Shown here one piece after another: positions 58,231 through 64,000 of a stretch of 64,000 nucleotides of DNA. Position 1 is the first letter of the stretch, and each line of letters begins with the position of its first letter. The DNA is from Antedon mediterranea (lineage: Eukaryota; Echinodermata; Crinoidea; Comatulida; Antedonidae), in the NCBI RefSeq assembly GCF_964355755.1, contig NC_092679.1, forward strand, positions 3,658,001 to 3,722,000. The letters are read 5' to 3'. The notes beneath the pieces are model-generated. The model searched no databases. It saw only the letters and a program-made list of their open reading frames with translations, and had not been told where the DNA came from. The position numbers and the translations under genes are program-made.

Positions 58231-58636
58231 ACCATCATCATCATCATGGTTTTCATCATCATCATCATCCTTTATCTTCATCTTCATCTTCATCTTTATC
58301 TTCATCTTTATCTTCATCTTTATCTTCATCTTTATCATTCTTCATCATCATCATCATCATCATCTTGATCATCATCATCATCATCGTCTTCATCATCATC
58401 TTTATCATCATCATCATCATCTTTATCATCATCATCCTTTATCTTCATCGTTATCATTCTTCATCTTCATCATTCTCATCATAATCTTCATCATCATCTT
58501 CTTCATCATCTTCGTCATCATCTTCTTCATCATCTTCATCCAGGGGTGGATCTAGGATATTGAAATAATCATCATTATCATCATCTTCATCATCATCTTC
58601 ATCATCATCTTTATCATCTTCATCCTTTATCTTCAT
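58231..58636. repeat. (CATCAT/CTTCAT) microsatellite, interrupted
   Basis: About 400 bp of CATCATCAT, CATCTTCAT and CATCTTTAT units, interrupted once by unique sequence near 58541-58570. Open frames on both strands (poly-I/F or poly-D/E) follow from the repeat and are not genes. Confidence 0.95.
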
Positions 58637-58987
58637 CATTATCACCATTACCACACAGCCACAATCATAACCTGTTTGATTAATTGAAATTGTTTATGGC
58701 ATGCCGATCTATGTTATATATATATATATATTTTATCTGTATTTTATTGTTAACCGTTTTTGATGTTGTATTGTTTTATGTTTCAAACCTGTTAGTGGCG
58801 GTATTTATCGCTGTTGGTTTTGATTGAATAAAATAAAAAAATAAATAAAAAATAAACTACAAAAATTGATTAGGCCTAAAAGCGAGTCCTTACTGGGCAT
58901 TGGTAGTCAAAACAAGAATGATAAATAACACAATTCTAAGCACTGATATACTGAATTCAGCTTGTTTAATGTGGTATAAAAACGAAT

Positions 58988-59177
58988 AAAGATCTGTCTA
59001 CACTATGAAACTAGTTTGATAAAAAAAAGTGTGATGTGCCCAGATATTGTAGTGATATGGCCAAATATGGTAGTGATATGGCCAAATATGATAGTGATGA
59101 CATCATCATGTCCACATTATATTGGCACATCATATTTTTTTTTTGTCACATAAAGTTTGATAGTGTAAACAGAGCTT
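58988..59177. mobile_element. TA-MITE copy
   Basis: AAAGATCTGTCTACACTATG at the left, GATAGTGTAAACAGAGCTT at the right. Interior has three tandem (C/G)CCAAATATGGTAGTGAT-like motifs, more than most copies. Confidence 0.9.
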
Positions 59178-59731
59178 AATAATTGCACTGAAATAGTAGT
59201 TAAAATGCCCTCTACTACCACTAACATTGAATACAATACAACTTAATGTCAATAGTGTATTTTCATTTTAGTGGATAAGGTGTATAATCGCATACATTAC
59301 TGAACAAAAATATGTTTGGCCTAGAAATGAATATTGTGAATAGAAAACGTGTAAATAAATATGGCGTTTAAAAAAATAGAATTAAAAGTTAGAAACGCTT
59401 TTTGTACGGTTTACTGCAAACAGGACCCATGTTATAGGCCTACTAGTTCATTAACATCGATTAATATTAAATTTATTTCAGTTTTATTGATTAATTAAAA
59501 TCTCTAAATTCGGCCTATCAAGTGTTTAAAATACATTTTACCGATTCCTAATAATTATTATTGAATATGAATATAAAAAGTCTATTTTTTAATATCTTAC
59601 GATACAACAGTTGAAATGCAACACATATTATATCATTTAAAGTCTATTTACATAAAATCTAAATTCAACTTGAAGAGTAATGAATTCTTAAATAGTATTT
59701 ACAAACAAAGGAACACATAAACGTAAAGTTT

Positions 59732-60549
59732 TTAACAATTATTATTTGTGACGTCATCATCCGTATTTATGACGTCAATATTTTCATCTGATGTTATGTC
59801 ATCCTTTTTCATCGGGTCTAATCTCTTTGATGGTTTGTCATGACTGCTGGTAAAGGTGTCCTTTGCTAGCCTGCATTCGCTAAGCACCTTAGCACTATGT
59901 TCTAATGCCTTGGCCCGTAGGGAGGCAATGCTGTGCGATCGTATCGCCTCCGTGTCGTCTCCACCACCGCTCGACGTTTTCGGTTCAATTTCCTTATAAA
60001 GTGGTTCCGATTTGGTACCTTCTTCGTCGCTCGCATTTTCACCAACTTCTACTGATTTTTTATGCATACCTTAAGAAAATAAGAAATAACGTACACATTT
60101 AATTTGGAATCCTACTGCATTTTATTATGTTACTTATGATCTTTAAGCCGATTTTCCACTAGGCGAATTTGTTCGCGCGAATCGAAAGCGCCAGCTTGTA
60201 CGCATGTGTATTCATGTTTACATCTTCCACATCCTTCTCTACGCATGCGTATTAGCTGACGCCTTCGATTCGCGCGAACAAATTCGCCTAGTGGAAAATC
60301 GGCTTTACACACTACAAACTATTTCGAATGTTTTAAACATTATATGCATCTGTGACTGTTTTAACGACACTCACCAAGTAACCATGGAGCGCATGGTTCA
60401 CCAGTCTTTTCGGATTTTAATATACTTTCTGGCAACGGTAGCGAATGGCGTACCATAGCGCCATACAGACCGTACTCGGCCATCACGCTGCTTCTACCCC
60501 ACGTCTTTTCCTTCTTTCTCCATTTGGCACGTCTGTTCTGGAACCACAC
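59732..60549 (-). CDS. VSX: Vsx-type paired-like homeobox gene, last two exons (partial)
   Basis: Minus-strand exons 60375-60549 and 59732-60069 (513 nt, 170 residues plus stop). The first starts exactly at the classic paired-like intron in helix 3 ([15 protein letters not shown]) and continues with the CVC domain ([42 protein letters not shown]). The second has an OAR motif ([18 protein letters not shown]) and an acidic tail. CVC plus OAR is specific to Vsx1/Vsx2 (Chx10), transcription factors of retinal and interneuron development. The N-terminus and the first two homeodomain helices must lie beyond position 64000, since nothing similar appears in 60550-64000. Whether it is Vsx1- or Vsx2-like cannot be told from this part. 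Confidence 0.96.
60145..60305. mobile_element. MITE with 46-bp terminal inverted repeats
   Basis: Arms 60145-60190 and 60260-60305, starting AAGCCGATTTTCCACTAGGC, match with one mismatch; flanked by TA. The interior has ACGCATG on both sides. Sits in the last intron of the Vsx gene. A diverged relative is at 39315-39440. High arm identity suggests a recent insertion. Confidence 0.88.
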
Positions 60550-61498
60550 CTAGAAAATTGAAGTAAATTATTACATTTAATATTTAAATTAAATAATTCA
60601 GTAAATTGAAAGCAACGAAATTATTAAGTTTGTATCTAATATAAGGCCTAATGTTGCTTAAGTATACACTCAATGAACCTGAAAATACTAAAATGTATCA
60701 TTTTTGTTGAAACACTGCGTATTTGTATTTCGATACTTAAAATCAATAATACAAAGTGCAACTTATATTAATGGAGAAGAGTACTAGTTGTGGAGAAAAA
60801 TATTATACTATATAAAAGATAATTATCAAAAATAAGTACGATATGGAAACTTGTTATTTTGATTACCAAACTTATAAACACTTATTTCCGATAACAAATC
60901 GATAGTAATGATTAATTTGGTGGATTTAGTCACTTTTTATCATAAACCGACGAATTTATCTTTAAAACTGATGTTAATCTCATAAATTGCATTTGAACAA
61001 GCATTTACAAGAGGTATATTTTACTATAGTTCTACATGTTAGTATATCATAAAGTATTTGTATGGAAAGTGAACAGTGTGTTCTTCATGAGTTCATGTAA
61101 ATGTGGAGCAAGCCGTTTAATCGCTACTCCACAAGTATTCTTACGCGGCTCGTAACGAACCATCGTCCATGACCTCATACGACACGCACGCTAGCTTGTT
61201 CTCCTTATTCTCTCTGTTCTTTTTTCCACATTACCCTTATTTTCACGTCTGTCAAAGTTCTTAACAAGATATTCCTAGCTGTTTAGTAGCTTAATTTTTA
61301 CAAAATAACACAGAATTCGTTGATTCTGCAAGTCTACACAACATTTGAAGTGGTAAAGCGAAAACACTTCAAAGATATTATTTAATATTAAAGTAAACAA
61401 GATCAACGTGTCTGAAGATTTGTTAAGAAGACAACAAATTGTAAACAACGAACTGTTATCCGACAGGAAGGAGACGATTTGTAAAAAGAAACTGCTGT

Positions 61499-61895
61499 GT
61501 GATTGGTCCACTTTGGTTAATACGTAAAATCATCGAAATGCAATTGTTCCACTTTGGTTAGGTATGTAAAAGTATCGAAATGTGATTGGTCCACTTTATT
61601 TAGGTGAAAATATCGAAATGTGATTGGTCCACTTTACTTACGTAAAAATATCGAAATATGATTGGTCCACTTTATTTAGGTGAAAATATCGAAATGTGAT
61701 TGGTTCACTTTATTTACGTGAAAATATCGAAATGTGATTGGTCCACTTTACTTACGTAAAAATATCGAAATATGATTGGTCCACTTTATTTACGTGGAAA
61801 TATCGAAATGTGATTGGTCCACTTTATTTACGTGGAAATATCGAAATGTGATTGGTCCACTTTATTTAGGTAAAAGTATCGTAACTTTATTAGTC
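61499..61895. repeat. 38-bp minisatellite carrying ATTGG (CCAAT) boxes
   Basis: About 11 units containing TGATTGGTCCACTTT followed by TACGTRAAAATATCGAAA. Nearly every unit keeps ATTGG. Located in the Vsx intron. Confidence 0.93.
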
Positions 61896-63142
61896 CATTT
61901 CAGCATGTCCACATTTACTGGAGAAATCGTTCTAGCGAAGTCATATTCAACGCAAACCATGCTTTAGTATTTAAAAAATCACTGGATTAAAAGTTATGGT
62001 TAATTATCAGCACCTGACATCACGAAAATAAAGATGTTTACATTTTCTATCAACAGTAACAATTGTTGTTCAACTCTACATTGTGTAATCGCCACAGGCT
62101 TGTTCCACAACAGCTGAAGTTGGAACGAATAATTGGAGAACACTGCTACTGGTACTCTACCAGAGTAATGTATATAGAATAATTATGTAGAAGAAAAATA
62201 TATAGTAGACTATGAATAATGTGTATTTATTTTGAATATCTTTAAATATGATTTAAGTATGTTTTACATGAATATAAAAATTATTCTGAGTCTTGTTGCC
62301 GTAACATTTAATTCAGCAAAACAACTTGCATATTGTAAATGTTTAAGTTAAGGCTTCGCAAATTAATTCACTACACTGTTGATGTTTTATTGTAAGTAGT
62401 TATGTTGTTATAATTAAATATATTAATTACTTATATCTTAATCTTTTTCTTGCAAGAGACTCAATACGTTGTGATTTTTACCATTTGTCTCCTATCTTGT
62501 CGTAGTATACCATCCATCTACATACACCCATGTCTTTGTCCTCCCAATAATTATAATCAAATTAATTGGATAGAATCAGTATAAGGAGCTGATTTATGAT
62601 GGTAACATTTTCATTATGGCTAAATTCGTAATTACATCTAATATCCGAATATACATGATTGTTCTGCATGCACGGCGCTTCAGGCGAGATAATTTACAAA
62701 TCTTCTCACAGATTAAACTTGTAAATATAATCTATTTTTCTTGTGTTCTATCTCGCATTAGACATACTTTATATGAAATTACCCATCCTTTTAGTTGTAT
62801 TAGTAGTCTTTAAATTATTCAAATGACGAGTTACGAGTAAAGATTAGATCTTGATAACATGCAAATCCGTTACAAAATGATCAGATACAACAAATCAAAA
62901 TATTTCTCAATCAAGTTTATCGAAAACGTGTCATCTTGATAAAACTAGAATTTATGTAATAATTGATAGAATAAAAATGTGTTTAATCATCGAATGTGAA
63001 TTATAGGATTTTGTTGTAAAGTTAATAAACTTGATTAGGTTTTAAGAGAGTCGTTGAACCGGATTGTGACTACTTTCTCTGACAAATGCCAATTTTTCAA
63101 AACTAACGACTTTAAATTAGTTATTTAAAGGAAATGTTTATG

Positions 63143-63440
63143 TTTCTACCAATACCAAAACACATCAGACTATAGTTTTATCTTTAAGTTTCTACCAATA
63201 CCAAAACATATGAGACTATAGTTTTATCTTTAAGTTTCTACCAATACCAAAACATATGAGACTATAGTTTTATCTTTAAGTTTCTACCAATACCAAAACA
63301 TATGAGACTATAGTTTTATCTTTAAGTTTCTACCAATACCAAAACATATGAGACTATAATTGTTATGATATTAAAGTTTATACCAATACCAAAATATATC
63401 AGACTGTAGTTATGATATTAAAGTTTTACCAATACCAAAA
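63143..63440. repeat. 46-bp minisatellite
   Basis: Seven units starting TTTCTACCAATACCAAAACA at 63143, 63189, 63235, 63281, 63327 and two diverged ones after; the first five are nearly identical. Also keeps CCAAT in each unit. Confidence 0.93.
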
Positions 63441-64000
63441 CATTTAAGCATGATTACAATCTTGCCATATAAACAAATCTCTGCAGCGAACAGGACATTA
63501 GGAGTGAAGTCGAGGAAGATATTGGTGCGACTGCAGGAAATACCATGCTATATTTAAATGAGTTGAAAAATTGGTATAAAATAAACTAATTCTGCCATTT
63601 AGAAAGAAATAAAGTTTGTTTTGTATTATAGATCTTTTCCTGTTTGATTTGGTTTTTCACTAAACAAATGTTTTTTATTTCACAAAAAAAAATACTAAAA
63701 AACAAGGCAATACAAAAACGCTTGGAATTTTTCAACATCTTCATCTTCTCTGTTGATACAACATTTAGGCCTATAAGATTCTCGTATTTAGACTTTATTA
63801 CGTAATTATTAACATTATTAATTATAATGGTAAGTATCTCATATCCTCACGAACGCCCTTCGCTATTCTATTCATTACAACAAGTGATAAATCTGCAATA
63901 ATTGATAATGAAGTAATTATTTATCGTCGATGCTTATTTTGGTTTACAATGAGCCCTCGATTAAACTTTAATTAATTTAATCAATTAGCAAGGTTACCAA

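Larger units (their letters stand above)
54340..59731. other. Gene-poor region between consortin-like and Vsx genes
   Basis: No confident gene. Contents: TA-MITEs at 54858 and 58988, a doubtful exon at 55459-55537, two palindromic mini-elements, a SINE at 57284, a CATCAT-type microsatellite, and AT-rich DNA with TAGGCCTA words. On the minus strand, AATAAA motifs near 59472-59488 may serve the Vsx gene. Confidence 0.5.
60550..64000. other. Large Vsx intron (5' part of gene outside window)
   Basis: No exon recognised on either strand. Contains two minisatellites (61499-61895 and 63143-63440) and AT-rich DNA. Region 61135-61250 is relatively GC-rich and unique, so it is a possible conserved element. 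Confidence 0.5.

Noticed and set aside
58084-58654. Poly-I/F, poly-H and poly-D/E frames
   Set aside because: Produced by a CATCAT/CTTCAT microsatellite on both strands.

Overview
The window is AT-rich, intron-rich animal DNA. Long introns, GT-AG splice sites, a nuclear tRNA gene, many tRNA-derived SINEs and short inverted-repeat transposons, plus orthologues of C19orf47, consortin, Vsx and two-pore potassium channels, point to a metazoan. Protein similarities and the repeated TAGGCCTA word suggest an invertebrate deuterostome, possibly an echinoderm; that last step is inference. Gene models below were built by hand from reading frame, splice signals and phase. All complete models sum to a multiple of three.

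Layout. (1) 1-5.9 kb: upstream DNA with a CCAAT/octamer cluster, then a seven-exon C19orf47-like gene (+) with a SAM domain and many RLG motifs. (2) 5.9-11.2 kb: repeats, a nested SINE inside a MITE, a tRNA-Leu(UAG) gene, a 1.7 kb minisatellite of hairpin-forming 68-bp units, and a non-LTR retrotransposon tail. (3) 11.7-39.6 kb: three head-to-tail (+) genes for single-pass membrane proteins. Gene A has 8 exons (287 aa), gene B 7 exons (208 aa) and gene C 42 exons (about 1677 aa). All three end their extracellular part with the same five-exon cassette: a 3n+1 microexon, three SEA-like exons and a 177-180 nt exon ending in the membrane helix. Gene C adds VWC, WAP and 19 EGF modules and a five-repeat cysteine-rich exon in front of the cassette. 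(4) 39.6-45.6 kb: an 18-bp minisatellite and two tail-to-tail K2P potassium-channel genes. (5) 48.7-53.3 kb: a nine-exon consortin-like gene (-). (6) 53.3-59.7 kb: mostly non-coding, with SINEs, MITEs, palindromes and two doubtful exons. (7) 59.7-64 kb: the last two coding exons of a Vsx-type (Chx10-like) paired-class homeobox gene (-); its 5' exons lie outside the window.

The most interesting object is the A-B-C cluster. I read it as a local paralogous family whose membrane-proximal module, including a tiny microexon, has been kept in all three genes while the extracellular part ranges from about 180 to about 1600 residues. I do not recognise these genes as a named family. At least twelve copies of one TA-flanked MITE family are spread over the window, many inside these genes' introns.
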